A DNA stretch of 64,000 nucleotides from Branchiostoma floridae (taxonomy: Eukaryota; Chordata; Leptocardii; Amphioxiformes; Branchiostomatidae). The stretch is taken from contig NC_049988.1 of the NCBI RefSeq assembly GCF_000003815.2, forward strand, positions 5,358,065-5,422,064, written 5' to 3'. Below, piece after piece: positions 10,714-24,000 of this stretch. The notes below the pieces were generated by a model. It saw nothing but the letters and a program-made list of their open reading frames with translations, was not told the DNA's origin and did no database searches. Position 1 is the stretch's first letter. Each line of letters starts with the position of its first letter. A program made the position numbers and the translations under genes.

Positions 10714-12617
10714 CCAAACTTGGGCATGTGTCAAAAGGTCAGGTCACGCCTCATCTGTGGTCTAAAGGATTGTTAAACGTTATACACACTTCTATTTACA
10801 TTAAGTGGTATTAGATATATCAGTGACTCCTATACAGCCATACGTGCAATGTAATTCTTCTAGAGACTGCTATCCTTTCACTCTTACCAAAATCACACAA
10901 CTATGCAAGAAACGACAGAATCAAACGTCATTAATACAGCACACGTTTTAATTGACCAACTGCTTACGAATAGTCCTATTGGTCCATTGACAGACATTTC
11001 TGTCCACTGACTCCTGTATTTAGGAGCTAATCGGAAAATACACTTTTCTCGTATATCAATACACCATCTACACATTTCGTAAATCCCAGGCATTATAAGC
11101 CGGTCATGTCACTGATAACGAGTAATGGTACAAACTATTTTCTGTGCAGCAAGAGAGGTAGACACGACTCCCGTGTCACAGTGAAGCCCAAGACTAAAAA
11201 CAAACAATTTTCTTTTCATATCGTTTCTGTTAACCTTTAATTACAACTAGTGAAAGTGGTAAAATAAAGGACGAGAATTCACAACTGCTTCCATCGCACA
11301 GTATACTATACGAAGCAACTTGCGCTTCGAGCAGGTCTGGAATGCAGCCAGGGCATTACAGCTTGGGCCCCAATGTGACTACGCGACCATGTTAAGAGTT
11401 TTCATCCTACACGAAATTAACAGATTAAATTGTTCACCACACGGAAACTATCAGTAGTGTACTTGTCCACTGTATACTGATTTTCTACAAAAGGCGTACT
11501 CGTAGGGTCGCCACATTTCGGAAAGGAATGATCAAGGAAGGTGTATATAAACGATTTTAAAAATGTTACAAGAAGCTGTGAAATGTTACCCGAACGACTT
11601 ACATACGTTGCAAAACAGCTGTGAGAATATCACAATTGTTAAAGACAGAACATAACTGTAGGCCCGTGGCTATCCGTTACATAAAATTTATGTCACCTAC
11701 AACAATAAAAAAATTATAAACACGAGTTGCAGCTATACTTATGCACTCTAATAAAGATATGACACTGTGTTGCTTATGAAGGCTGTGATGAAACGTTATT
11801 TTGGAGTCAAGTATATGCTACACTCACATTCTTTCCTGCTATACAGACGCTTTCAGTCATCTCGTGGGTTTTGTTGACCTGACTGTGCTCTTCCCGTGGT
11901 TCGCGTACATTCGCAAGACAACCAAACTAAATAGATATAAAAGTTTGATTTCACTACTGTTGGTAGCGGTATTCACTATAGCACTACATGTAACACCATA
12001 TTGAAAATACAAACAAAAGCCAATATGCTGCTACATACATTGCTTCTTACCAGTACAGCGAAAATACTGGACGCATAACTCTATTCTTACTCTATTGTAC
12101 TGTTTAGTATGGTATGGTAATATAGAAGTTTTCCCCTTTTTTACCAATCTACCCCGTCTATAGATCGATCTTGAGTAAAACAGAAAAGAAATAAAGATAG
12201 ATCAAACATGTATAAAACAATCTCTAAATATGACGCTAATACAAGCATACAAAAATTACATCTGGGCACTGTGAAGAGACATGGTAACGATACACAGGGC
12301 TTCTTGCAGCATTCAGGACGCGCAACTGTCTACGGTTTATACAGACTCAAACGAAACTCCACCCCAAAATACAAAAAGAGGTGGTTGCGTAAGTACGATG
12401 AGGACATTCAACACCTCAAGCCTACAGCATTAAAGACATCATCGCTACCCTGTTGTTGACGTTATAGTTGTCCTTTGCCCTCTTCGAAACATTAACAAAC
12501 TAGCCTTTTAGCCAACAATTGAATGCAGACGACCATCATCATCTGAATATGATGGAAACCGAAATATGTACTGCGCATGGAAACGGTAAAGGTAATGCCA
12601 CTGGTGTTAGGCCGTGT
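10714..12617. other. Region downstream of the ZC3H10-like gene
   Basis: The stretch next to 12617 should include the 3' untranslated region of the minus-strand gene. I found no clear minus-strand AATAAA. A hydrophobic open stretch at 11801-12004 (plus) has no recognisable family. Confidence 0.4.
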
Positions 12618-13776
12618 TTAGTGTTGGGGCAAGCTCTGGGACAAGCTGCTCTGTGCCATGGCGGTTCGCATGTTACCAGTCATGATAGGGTAAGACACCA
12701 AACCCTGCTGCGCGACTGAAGCGATGGCCTGTGCCACAGACACGGGCAAGGTGCTACCTTGGTGGGAAATGGGGATAGCTGCTGCAGAGGCGGCGGCGGC
12801 GTTAGGCCCGGACAGCAGGTCCTGGGCGAGCCCTCGCGACTGAGCTTGGTTTAGGGATGCGCTGTTGAGCTGCGTTACGCTAGGTGCCTGTGGAATCTGT
12901 GGGTTGGTTACGCTAGCATGGCTGATGGTGTGCGTGATGGCTTGGGAGATTATACCGTGGTTATAGTTAGTGACGGGGAGGTTTTCGGAGCGAGGCGGGG
13001 TGCCGGACCGCTGCAGCGCCCGCTCGGTTCGGTAGCGTGCGTTCTGCTCGAGCAGGACTTCGTTGGTCGCCTGGAGATCGGACACCTGCTTCTTCAACTC
13101 GTCGATCTTTCTACGGAGCATGATGTTTTCGTCTTCAAGGAATCGGTAGTCCAGAGGGCGTGGCCGTGGAGGTTCGTAGTCGCGTTCCCGTTCACGGTAG
13201 TCGAAGTCCAGGTCATCTCTGCGTCGCTTCAGCCGAAGGCGATCGTACTCATAATCATCGTAGCGGGGTTCGTACGAGTCGTACCGAGAGGTGTAGGACG
13301 GCAGGGGTGGCTCCGGTGCTAGTGAGTCACGTGAACTCAAGGGATAGTCGTACTCATCTTGGGCCATATGGCGAAGACTTACACTTGGAACCACGGTGAC
13401 ACTCATTCTTCAGAAAGTCACGGCCAATTGGTATGTCTCCGCCCCCCAACGATCCGCCGCCGTTACTAGCGCCTAACCCAAGCATTCCAGCCCCTACGCC
13501 GCCCGAACCCACGCCTGTCTGCTTCTGTAGACTAGACGGCAGCTCTCCAGTCTGCTTGTAGAAGTCCTCTTCTTCCCTTGTGCAGTGGATGAACTTGCAG
13601 TTGTTCCTATCACAGCCCTTGTTCTGGTAGTCGTGACAGAAGGCGTAAGATTGCTTCTGTTGGCCACCAGCACCTTCGCCCTCGTCGGGATGGCGGTACT
13701 TGCACCGCTTGCCTCGCCGGCAGACGTTCCGCAGAAAGTCGCGGCAGATGTCGTCGTCCTTATTCTTATCACTCAT
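12618..13776 (-). CDS. ZC3H10: ZC3H10-like CCCH zinc-finger protein (single exon, one frameshift)
   Basis: Starts MSDKNKDDD at 13776; an in-frame TAG lies a few codons upstream. Finger 1 is ICRDFLRNVCRRGKRCKYRH and finger 2 CHDYQNKGCDRNNCKFIH, followed by a GELP..LQK linker as in vertebrate ZC3H10. Finger 3 is damaged: its first cysteine is Gly (GGC at 13423-13425), and one extra base (G at 13376, C on the coding strand) shifts the frame just before the final histidine. Without that base the segment reads CKFRH and the gene is 385 codons plus stop. The second part has a Tyr/Arg/Asp-rich region, a coiled coil (FLEDENIMLRRKIDELKKQV, then DLQATNEVLLEQNA) that closely matches ZC3H10, and a Ser/Ala/Gln-rich tail. 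Known members are RNA-binding proteins with a regulatory role. The human coding region is also a single exon. The frameshift may be an assembly error or an allele. Confidence 0.85.
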
Positions 13777-14120
13777 GCTGCGGCCTTTTAACAGCTTCTA
13801 TCTGTATTCTTACGAATGACAGGATATGTCTTAAATAGGTAGAGGTCCTGCTTATAGACTAGTGACCTAGCAGTCTTACTCAGCAGTCGCCTCGCTAAGG
13901 AGCAATCTACGGGACTTTTCGACGCCACCTGAAGCTACACGGCAGGCTGGGAAACTTCGCTGCTGCTGGCGCCGCTTTCGCCGCTTGAACTCTCGCGCTG
14001 GGATCCTCACTTCGACTTTGTCGCCCTGTCAGATTCCGCTTTGAGCTGCAAAAAGGCAAAACGAACTTGCAATGTACACTATAGCGTCTGTCAACGTTAG
14101 AATAGAAACAAATAAGCAAA
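13777..14120 (-). promoter_or_regulatory. Presumed 5' UTR and promoter of the ZC3H10-like gene
   Basis: The stretch upstream of the start codon has a CpG-containing, GC-richer core at about 13900-14040. I see no TATA box at a convincing distance. The call rests on position and base composition only. Confidence 0.3.
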
Positions 14121-15754
14121 ACAATTTCTCGCCGTAATGTTTACAGCTACAGTTAAACGTGACTACAGCATACTAAGGGCAATCGTCAATTATCTAGCTC
14201 CGACGTGATATCTGTATTGCCGGATCCACGTGTGTACATGGAGCGGGATTATTTGCCTAATGCCCAAGTGATACAGATTTTTCGCATGCTCCCTTTGGAC
14301 CTAGAAACGTATATGCTTGGTTACCAACGCAATAAAAAGAACAAGCACCACAAACGAGAGCTAATCGATGGCTTATTTCGTTAGGGCGACGTATGGATAT
14401 GCTTAAATTAAGTTTTAAAGAAGAATTATGAAGATGGAATGGTGTGTTAAGGGACAGATGCAGCGGACAGGAAAGAGCGCTGATGAAGGAAAGATGATCC
14501 GGAAGACGGAAGTAAATATATAGCGGTGATTCATGTTGAAATAAACTTCGTGACCAAAGGTCGTGAAAATGAATAATATGCCAACATGCCACCAATAGAT
14601 CACAAGCATTGGTACGAAGCGAGACAGGGTCGTACATGTGTAGGAGATAGCTAGCAGCCAGAAATAATGGGTAGTCGCATTTACCGCGTACCTTGCGTTT
14701 CGCAATCGAGCGCTATCCTATCGGTCACCGCGCCAGGCGATATTTCCTACCCGGGTTGCTTCACTTTCCGCCGGCAATGTTTTCAATCTGTCGAAGCAAG
14801 AAAAACAACGTTGAAAAGCAATGACCTTGATGTTAAAAATAACACGATATTCACTGCTGCTCAATTAGTCTCGCAAACATGCACACCGACTGGTATTCAG
14901 AGAAAACACATAAACCCGTCAATTCTCCATTTACGCTGGCAAACACTGACACAGTATACTGATACCCTTTAGCTGCGCTGAATGGGCTTCAGATGGAACA
15001 TCCCAACCGGCCATCTGTTCGACTCTTGATGCCGTCCCCTGTGACAATTTTCGGCCTGGGGACCAAGACCCGACTTAGGCAGGACATGCAACGAATGCCA
15101 GGGAAGTTTGCCGGTCCAGTTGTATTTTTGGGTTGCGCTGTTGTTTTATGCAAAAGTCTATTTCTTTTCAAAGCATCATGCTGCGAGAGATTAAGGGTGG
15201 GGTCAGTGCGATCTATTCTAAACAATTGCGCTTGCTTGCATCTGTCTCTTACCACTTTGAAACCCAGATCACTTACAACAAGGAATCCAAAACACTGAGG
15301 ATAGGCAAGGCATTAAGTTGTCTAGATGGGTGGAGCTCTCAAGAGTCAAGCTTCCAACTGCGAGACGTGGAAACCGGCTAAAGATGACTTGTATCGCTTT
15401 AAATTGTGACGGGTCAGAGGCAACAAATGCCAATCGACCATATCAAGAGAGGCAATTTCTGTGGGTGCCAGCTGTGATGTCTTTTCTTTGTAAATAGCCG
15501 GGAGGAGCACAAGTTGTAATTTATCAAGCCCCTTGGTGATGACTCTCGCATCTGTGCCTGTCAATTTCTTCAAATGAGGTCGTAACACTACACGACGAAA
15601 ACTTCCCTCATTGGACACGTACTAAATTTGTAAGTTACATTAAATTAGCAGAGGCACGTTCTAGGTCAAAATGTAAGGGCCTTCGTTTTGGATGGCATAT
15701 TATCATGTATGCCAGTGTGGCACTGAGTAGTCGGTGAAACATGGCAGTTATAAC
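14121..15754. other. No gene recognised; several open stretches
   Basis: The region contains overlapping open frames on both strands (for example 14993-15298 plus and 15346-15618 minus). The minus-strand frame at 15346-15618 encodes residues such as VITKGLDKLQLVLLPAIYK. It lies just upstream of a Penelope-like remnant and may be transposon-derived, but I do not recognise the family. Confidence 0.35.
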
Positions 15755-16130
15755 CCACGTACGTAATTATAGACATATGTGCAATGTCACGTGTCAAGGG
15801 CAAACTAGTAAGGATACTTACATCAGTGAGACAGAACATGCAGTGAAAACTAGGTTCTCGAACTTCAGCGTCTAAGTTCTGTTAACTCCAAGGTGTCACA
15901 ACATATACACCTAGAGTCTCTGGGACATTCTATTTCTTTGGACAAAGTCAAAATCATAGATTCAAAACTGTATTTCTTTGCGCATGGCGTGAAGGAGGCA
16001 GTGTACATCAGAGCCTACTGGCCCACCCTCAACAGAGACGGGTGGCGACATAGACTTTCTGATAATTATGACCCCTCCTGCAAAAGTGGTCTGTTCCTGC
16101 TGGAGATGGAAGGGTCATTCAATCTTTGAA
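15755..16130 (+). mobile_element. Degenerate Penelope-like element: GIY-YIG endonuclease end
   Basis: Across two frames the translation gives CQGQTSKDTYISETEHAVK, then SQHIHLESLGHSISLDKVKI, then GVKEAVYIRAYWPTLNRDGW. This is the order seen in the GIY-YIG endonuclease module of Penelope-like retroelements: YIGET core, downstream arginine, GVKEA helix and PTLNRDGG end. The copy is dead. YIGET reads YISET, the usual glutamate before GVKEA (FFERGVKEA type) reads FFAHGVKEA, and a frameshift lies near 15865. Confidence 0.7.
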
Positions 16131-17194
16131 CAAGGTCGACCGAGTTCGTCCGAAAATTTAGAGGGGTAAGTCCTTGTAGCGTTAATTGTTAATGGATGTT
16201 AAGTGTTAGCATTTTTCTATAATGTATTCTACTAACATGTGTGAACTTTCTACTTGAAAGGTTCAATCTGTTATGGTGCTGTCAGTAGGTCTTCAGAAAA
16301 GTTTGCTATTTCTTCAGAAGACGAAGGTCAAGACTGAGTTTGGGCCTCCTGCAAGTAGTCAGAAATAAGTCTTACACTTACAGCCCAGCACCAGTAAGCC
16401 CACCCCAACACCCTTCTGCAAACCTGATTTTAGAACTGCAATCAAAGCTTCCAAAAAGAATAATAGTAAACGAAGAAGAAAAATACAGATGTTCATGATT
16501 CGGGGCAAGTTTAAGAAATGTACATAATTAGATGCCAGTTATGATGTACATTAATTTGCATAGTCAACGAAATTTTATAGTGCCATTCTTTTCCATAATA
16601 ACCTTTTACACAATGCAATGTCATATGACTATGAGCTACATTGACAATGCCATACATATCTCCTGTAACTGTGGAAGTCAATGGCATAATTAATGATGAA
16701 ATGCTAAACTTGACTTCAGTCCAAGGACAGATCTTTCACATATACATGTAATACTGGTGGAAAAGACCATTGATCAAGATAGATTTAAGCTCAGTACACT
16801 TACTTTCATCATCAATGAGACAAGGTAAAATTTACAATTGATCTTGATAACTTTGGAGGTAAGAGGGCTCAAAGTTCTCGTTTCTATTTCACATTTTCTA
16901 TGTTGTGACTTCCTTCACAAAATCAAGTACACAATAATACTGTGAGCTATGACATTTGTCACAATAATATACATATTTAAATCGTTTTCATTTTCAAATT
17001 CTATCATAATTTCTTCATCTTTACAGACAAAGAAAATCATTCTCCTAAATCCTCATCACATCACAGAGCTCACACAGTACAGAAAAAGTTGGACCCTTTT
17101 CTTCCACTGCCTTAGGAAAGGATTGAGTTTTGAATCTTGTGAAAGTGAAAATCTTGTGTGAATATTCAGACATGCTGTAACTGGACCAAGAATT
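16131..17194. other. AT-rich intergenic, nothing recognised
   Basis: No gene or structured repeat supported. Confidence 0.4.
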
Positions 17195-17330
17195 TCACAA
17201 AATTGTCTTTCGAAGGGACGTAAAACGGGGGTCCCTTGTTGGAGGAGGCACCTCAAGCACGCATCAGCCTCATTACTCCATTTTGGGTACCAAATGGCTG
17301 CAAGTAATTCACCAGATAAATGAATCATAT
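17195..17330 (+). mobile_element. Decayed SINE fragment (same family as 48133-48620)
   Basis: TTTCGAAGGGACGTAAAACG with GGGGTCCC, followed by a CACGC block and an AATTCACCAGAT block, matches the body of the full SINE in the same order. The tRNA-like head is missing. Confidence 0.5.
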
Positions 17331-18343
17331 AACAAACTACATTGTTTGTCCTTTTCATGTTACTTGCAATCAGCCGGACAAGAATTTCAATGAAATTGGG
17401 CCTAATCCTGTGGAAAATCAGCCTGGTGAATGTAATATTCTATATGACCTAAGGTGACCCCTAGGCCCCATCAGGAGCAGACACAGGTCATACCACCAAC
17501 CCAGCAAGCAACATGGTATGTTAGGGATTAGCAAGAAAGTCACGTTGTTTATTTAACTCATCTAACACCAGGCAAGGCTTCTCTGGATTCTCATGTCTCA
17601 CACAGCAAACTGGCATTGGCAACTACTTCTACACTGTGGGTGGTGCAATGTGCTCAAAGTCAAACTGATAGAGCTGTACTTGCTGTGCTGTAACACATAA
17701 AAATGCTAGTACTGTCACCTAAGCAAAGAATTTTTTTCTTCAAACAAAATGACATGCTTGATTTACAATTTATTTTTGGCTGCATGAGGTTAGTTTTTCT
17801 GGAATTTTATACCATTACCCTAATCACCTAAATGCTGACATTTCACCACTATCATAATCACCTAAAATGCTGACATCTCATTCTCACCACTATTATAATG
17901 CCTCTATTCTACAAAGTCAATTATTTTAATGGAGCCTCTTGAGTTCATGTCATTTTTAGTGCCAATTACTCCTAAAAAATAGAATTTCTAGAAATATTCA
18001 GCAAAGGCTATATTCTTGATAATCCATCGATATTTCAACTGCAAAAGCGAAAGCAAGGACGAAAAATACTGTAAATGAAGGACAGCAATGTAATACAACT
18101 TTTTTTTTTACAAGGGCCATTTTAGGGCCCTGATATTAGGGCCTATTCCCTTCATATTTTTGAGTCTTGTTGGAAATCTAGCAAACTGGTATTTGCTAGT
18201 CAACTTCATAGATTAATAAAAAAATCTTGAAACTAAATCTAAAAGATCAACTAAAATAAAAATGTGATATTTTTTTTTTACAAATAGTGTCACCTTAACA
18301 AAAAAAATGTGGCGTCTGCACTATTAGCAAAAATCCACCAGGT
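17331..18343. other. AT-rich intergenic, nothing recognised
   Basis: Contains CACCTAA(A)TGCTGACAT repeated at 17826 and 17861. No gene supported. Confidence 0.4.
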
Positions 18344-18691
18344 CTTAAGGTTCCGGTTCGGAGTTTTTTTTAGGATTTGGGGCCGATTTCACTGTCTCTG
18401 AGAAAAGCACTAACGCTTCTCAAAACACCGTTTTTCGGATAATTCAATGTTTCCGATGGAAAAGGGTGTGTTGTCGCTGACCGACAGACTCATTTGACAT
18501 TTTCTGTAGAAATGTTATTTTTGGTAAAAACCATCAAAAATATATGCTTTTCATCAAAAAGATTATAGACTTTTAAAGCGATAGCCGAAAAATCTAGAGC
18601 TAAAACTATGGAGACAACCTCTGATTTGCGTCTTATTCTTAGGGACTATTTAGATATCTGGACACTTGAAATTCCGAACCGGAACCTGAAG
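18344..18691. mobile_element. MITE with perfect 15-bp inverted ends
   Basis: AGGTTCCGGTTCGGA at 18348-18362 is repeated as its exact reverse complement at 18673-18687. The element is about 340 bp and non-coding. The flanks CTTA and GAAG give no clear target duplication. Confidence 0.75.
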
Positions 18692-18879
18692 TACATCTGA
18701 GGTTGTGTTCAGATCTATTGAAGCACACAAGGTGACCCCAAACCTCATACATGTCATCGGTGAAACCATGGTATAAGAAACACATATTTTGGTGATATAG
18801 ATGGATTCTATACAGCAACTACAGCATCTTGTATGGGCGATCTATCCATCTACCTATATAAAATACTGGCCAAAACCAC

Positions 18880-19260
18880 CTACGGGGTATCCCGGCCAGG
18901 TAGGTGCACGATAGTGTAGCCGGGGGTGGTGCAAAAAAGTAGGTGCAATCAACGCAGGTTAGTGCAGGTAATATTAGAGCTGTGCAGGCATTTGTGGTGT
19001 CTACCTGCACCTAACCTACACTGGTCCATGTGTACTGGGTTTCATACATAAATGTCAATGATGAAGCCTTGTAGGTGCATGTGGATTGATATTAGCTGCA
19101 TTGAATGTTACCACCTATAAAGTATAAAAGAAAAAAAATAGCAATGGTCCCTAAACAATTTTAGTATGATCCATACTTCCAAAATTCAGAGTGGTACAGG
19201 TAAAATTTGTCTGGTGCAGGTAATTGTCAATGTTACCTGAACCAGTGCAGGTATGCGGAA
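18880..19260. repeat. Cluster of about ten GTGCAGGT/TAGGTGCA motifs
   Basis: GTAGGTGCA, GTGCAGGT and ACCTGCAC variants recur about ten times in 380 bp, on both strands, without regular spacing. The core CAGGT(A/G) is also an E-box half recognised by Snail/ZEB-type factors, so this may be a regulatory cluster or a decayed minisatellite. Confidence 0.45.
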
Positions 19261-20981
19261 AAAAGTATTTCGCGCCCTGCAACGAGAACAAAAAAGTTAC
19301 TAAGATTGTCATGGACGATGGTGCTGTGAATATACTATCAACATCATGGTACTAACAACATGGCAGCATTCACATCTCATCTTCATATCATAATTAATAT
19401 GGTGCAGATATAACCATACACTAAGCTAAGAAAAGCTCACATTTCCACTGGAAAACATTGATAATTTTTGGAGTGGCCTAAATCTTTCGAAATTGGCATG
19501 ACAATCACCAGTGCTCGAAATACTTTTTACATCGAGGTTGCCCAGGCGGCACTTCCTTAAAATCAACTGATCCATTATATTGGATTACACTATTACAGTT
19601 ACATGCAACTTCTTATGTTTTATCCTACCAAGAATTGAATACAAAGCTTATTCACGTACTAGTATTAAAGGTGGGGGAAAGCGCCCCCCCCCCCCCAAAA
19701 AAAAAAACAATCGGGCAAAGTATTCTAGATGTCCTTGACTCCTTGGTCACACAAGGCACCCATGTCTATATTCTGTATACCTGAATAGTTATCGTAAGGA
19801 GAACTTATGCTGCTTTAAGTAAGGAAAAATGGTGCACTGCATTTTATGGTACATGTAGTAACGTTACATTCCTGTTTAATTTAACAAGAAGAAGAAGAAT
19901 TTTTTTGTACAGCGACACCGCCATGTTCTTGCTTTCGGCAAAAAAAAAATTCTCAGCTTTATTTAGCTGGAGAGAAGAATGGGTTTTAGGGTGCTTCAAT
20001 TAACCTAACATAATCGCCACCCCTCTCTCTTAGATAAGACACCAGTTTACCTCAGATAATCAGATTGTGCTTGGCATTCTAAAGCTGTACGTTAAATAAT
20101 TTTTGTGGATTCGCCGCTGCTTCAACACGCACGCACACACCTTGCCCCCTGAAGTGGCCCCTTCCTTCTTGTAATATTCGCAACCTTTCCAGCAAGGCGA
20201 GCAGCGGATAAATGAACAGTCGTGGTTACATATCTTAGTATCCACGAACCCAAGAATTACTAACCCAGTGCGTTAGGAGTTTAATAGCGACACCCTAACA
20301 AGAAGTGAGTACCGTGTACACGTTGACTTAGACAAGCCTGTTTTCAGCAACACTTCCTCACAACATAACTTACGCCAATTTTCAGCTCGCGCAGGATTGA
20401 GAAAAACCACCAAGAGTAAATCCAGACTGTCCAGGTGGCGCTCCTCTTGTGATTTTCCGTCAGTGCCCGTGCCCAAAGGACCAACTTGAGAAAACCTTGG
20501 CCAAAATGCTGTTTCTGACCGACGCTGTCGACTTTCTGTCCCTCCGCCAAGCGAAGCTATATTTTGCGCACAGCACGCCACCTACCTTGGACCGTGATGT
20601 ACTTTACAAAGGTTGCTCCTCGTCCAAATCAGATTTTCAACCCATAATTCACATTCTTGATATACTATCCTTGAAATATCCAGTTACGTTTTATGAAAAG
20701 ATTATTCAATTCCAAATCTTAGGTTTTGGGTATGAGATATATGATCCGTAAACGATGCATCACAGACCAGGGTAAATAGGTGACGTGTGCATAGTTTCGC
20801 GCCAGAATCTGACCCTTGACCCAGAAGTACTTCTAGGTCCAACAACCAACATGGGTGAACGTTGCAACATTTCCACTTCCTATTGTGCAAGAAGTTAGAT
20901 TATTTAGAACTAGTCACGCAAGGCAGTTCTTCATGTGTAATAGAGTAAGAGAACTAGCCTCTTGTGTGCAACTTGGCAGCA
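19261..20981. other. Upstream region of NFX1
   Basis: Contains a poly-C/poly-A run at 19681-19708 and open stretches on both strands at 20273-20751 with no recognisable family. The NFX1 promoter should lie at the right end, but I see no TATA box. Confidence 0.35.
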
Positions 20982-21009
20982 ATGGAGGCGTCTGGAAACG
21001 TCGCGACAG
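20982..21009 (+). CDS. NFX1: NFX1 exon 1 (start codon)
   Basis: Encodes MEASGNVAT plus one base before donor GTATGA. An in-frame TAG 27 bases upstream means the protein cannot start earlier in this exon. The join to exon 2 restores a Gly codon. Confidence 0.75.
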
Positions 21010-24000
21010 GTATGAGTAGTGTAGTTTAGAGTTAGACATTTAAATTATAGACAGCTGTGATCAGCTGAATGTGATGGTTACCTGCATACCTGCATGGCTT
21101 TATAGTCGTAATTTTGTCCTATCCAACTGTAACATTCCAAAGTTACATGTAAGTTGTAATATGAAACTTTGAAACTTTGAAACTTTATTAGAATAACCAT
21201 TAGCGGTGGACCCTAGGGTCCACCGCTAGTCTTCCTGGTATTCATTCACAGAGACAATACATTATACAAACATGGTTGGCAACTAGACAAGTCACAAACA
21301 CATCTAAATCAATAACATATTTACAATATACATAATTTAAAAATTGACAATCCTGTCGCACAGTGCTTGTAACTACTGGTGGAAGTATTTGTGCAAACCA
21401 TCCTTAAACACTCTCAGGGATTGTGTGGATTGCATGACAATTGGAAGGTTATTCCACACACTGACAGCCCTGTACATGAAACACTTCATCAGTGCGTTAG
21501 TTCTAGGTTTCTCTAACAGAAAAGATTGTTTAGCAGCAAAACGGGTTCTGTAACTATGCAAATTGTTGACCGAACGCAGTTGCCTACTGATACAAATTCA
21601 TAAACTTTTGAATTACGTGATTCCTGTATAACTTGTGACTCATGTTGTTGTTGTTAGTCATAACAGACCGTTACATATGTTGCAAAAAAAAAAAAAAAAA
21701 TTATGTTGTATATTAAATTTGACTTAATTCCAGGTGATCAAAAGAAACAGACTGATTCGGAGGAAATCCGAAGGCAGCAGAACTCTCGAAGTCAACGCCA
21801 AGCAGCTCAGGGCAGAGGCAGAGGATGGAGAGAACAAGGGAATGGGGAAAGAAGAGGGCAAGGAAAGAGTAAAGGAGAGCAAAGAGAAGACAAAGGCAGC
21901 AGGCACAGGAAGAATACTGAAAGACCTCAGGATACAAAAGAGAAACACAATTTATCACATCAGACTGGCAAGAAATCAGATAACTCGTTCCCACAAGGAG
22001 CCGAGGGTCAAAGCTTTGAATCTTCGGGAAAACAAGTCACAGCCCAAGATATTGGGGACTTGTTAAGCGTCATTGATAATATCAACGCAAAGGGTGGGAA
22101 ACAAAATGTAGTAAAGCCAGCGAGCCAATCCCGGTTTGAGAGACGTGGGTCAGGGTCAGTGCCTAGAGGCAGAGACAAGAGGCCTGATAGGTCTGGTGCA
22201 GGTGAAGATGATTGGAAGCGCCGGCCACATAGTGGAAAAGACTATAGAAAAGGAAAAAATTCAAGCCGAGGCTATGAAGACTCTACACCGGAAAATTCTC
22301 TATATTATTACATGCCAAAACAAAGAAAAAAACAAGATAAAGATGAAAAAGGGAAAGAGGGAAACCTTGTATATAAAAATGAAAGCACAGTAGAAGAATT
22401 TCCTGTTGAGTTACAGGATGTTAGATATGAAAGAAGCCAACAGAATCAGATAGGTTTGGGTGCAAGGGGTGGATTTAGAAACGGATTTGATAGAAAATCT
22501 AGACCAGGTGGTGGTGAGTCCAGACAGAGTTGGCGCAGAGGAGATGACCTTGCAGTTGGTGGGATCCAGCAGAGGGCACCGGACAAGAGGAGGGACAAGA
22601 TGAAGAAATTGGACCCTGAGTCACAGACAGGTTGGTTTATTGCATACAAAGAAAATTAACCTTAAAAGTTGAAGGGACCACCCAAAGCAAATGTCTTCAA
22701 ACTTTAAGACAGACATTTTAAATTTGTATGTAATTTTCCATTTCAATTGATGCATTTGAATGTGCTTTCAAACATACTGCACTCAGCATTACGTATGGAA
22801 GACGTATATTTTTGCTGGTGTGATCTTTTTACTTACTTCTTCTGTCATGAGCCTAGAATTAATGATGATTGAAATTTCTTTTTTACTCATACACAATGAT
22901 ATAGGTTGAGTAGCTTGACAAAAGGTAACACGGGAAACATATACATTTTCTGGAAATGTTGCCTTTCTTGTTGCCCAGTGTACTTACATGTATAAACGTT
23001 TGGAAATGGAATGTACCTTTGACTGTACCATGATGAGCTTATTGCTGCTGTTATTTTCCAGCTTCCCTGATAGAGCAGCTCCAGACCAACAGCTATGAGT
23101 GCATGGTGTGCTGTGATGTCATCAGGAGGGAAGCTCCACTCTGGAGCTGCAAGAGCTGCTTTCACATGTTTCATTTGCGGTATGTTAATATGTTACCTAT
23201 GACTAAAACAATCTGCAGTAATAGAGCTTATGAATAGTTTGATCAGGTGGGTAGTGATGTGTACCTGGCACTGGACCACAACTTGTAATAAGGTTCAGGC
23301 ACAGTTAAGAAATCCTAACGTTGGGAACCAGTTCCAGACTTGTTAAAACCAACCTCTTATAAGTTATATTTTCTTTTTCTAGCACACTTGTGCTATGGTT
23401 CAGGTCCAGACTTGTAATTACAAGCTAGTTTAGTTCTAGTGAGAGAGCGTAGCAAAATGACAGAAGTTTGGGCAAGACCTACAGGTCTCTGGTTCAAATC
23501 CTGTTGTATCTCTGATCTTGTGCCCTTGAAAATACCTAGTTCCAGCTAGGGACGTCCCTTGGATAGGACGTTGAAAGGAGGTCCCGTGTTTTAGGAGGGC
23601 CACCCCCCCACACATTAAAGAACCCAACACCTAGCAAAAAATAGTAGGGGTATGCCCTGGTTTGCGATGGTGCAATTCCATTTGTCTGGAGTTAGTGATT
23701 CACTTCAAATCATTGATTTCCATCATTCACACCGGAAAAGTAGTGATGTATCAGTCGCTAATGGAGATCTGATCCAAGCAAACCAAATTAAGTTTCAAAG
23801 TTAGATAGCACATCATGCTACCTAGTATTGGGGCGGAGATGGGAAGTGTTGTGTTATTAGTCTACTGCTGTGTGCAGGATTAAAATCAATGTTGCAACAC
23901 CAAGTCAGGCTCAATCAATAAGAATGTTGAGGTACTACTACTAGTATCATACTGACTTTGAAATTGAACGTCTTTCTTTTAAAATCTCCCCATGTGGTTT

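Noticed and set aside
11801-12004. Membrane-protein exon
   Set aside because: It is hydrophobic, but it has no family pattern and no convincing splice sites. AT-rich DNA gives such frames by chance.
12918-13322. 134-codon plus-strand frame opposite the ZC3H10-like gene
   Set aside because: It is antisense to a well-supported coding region and has no homology or start context of its own.
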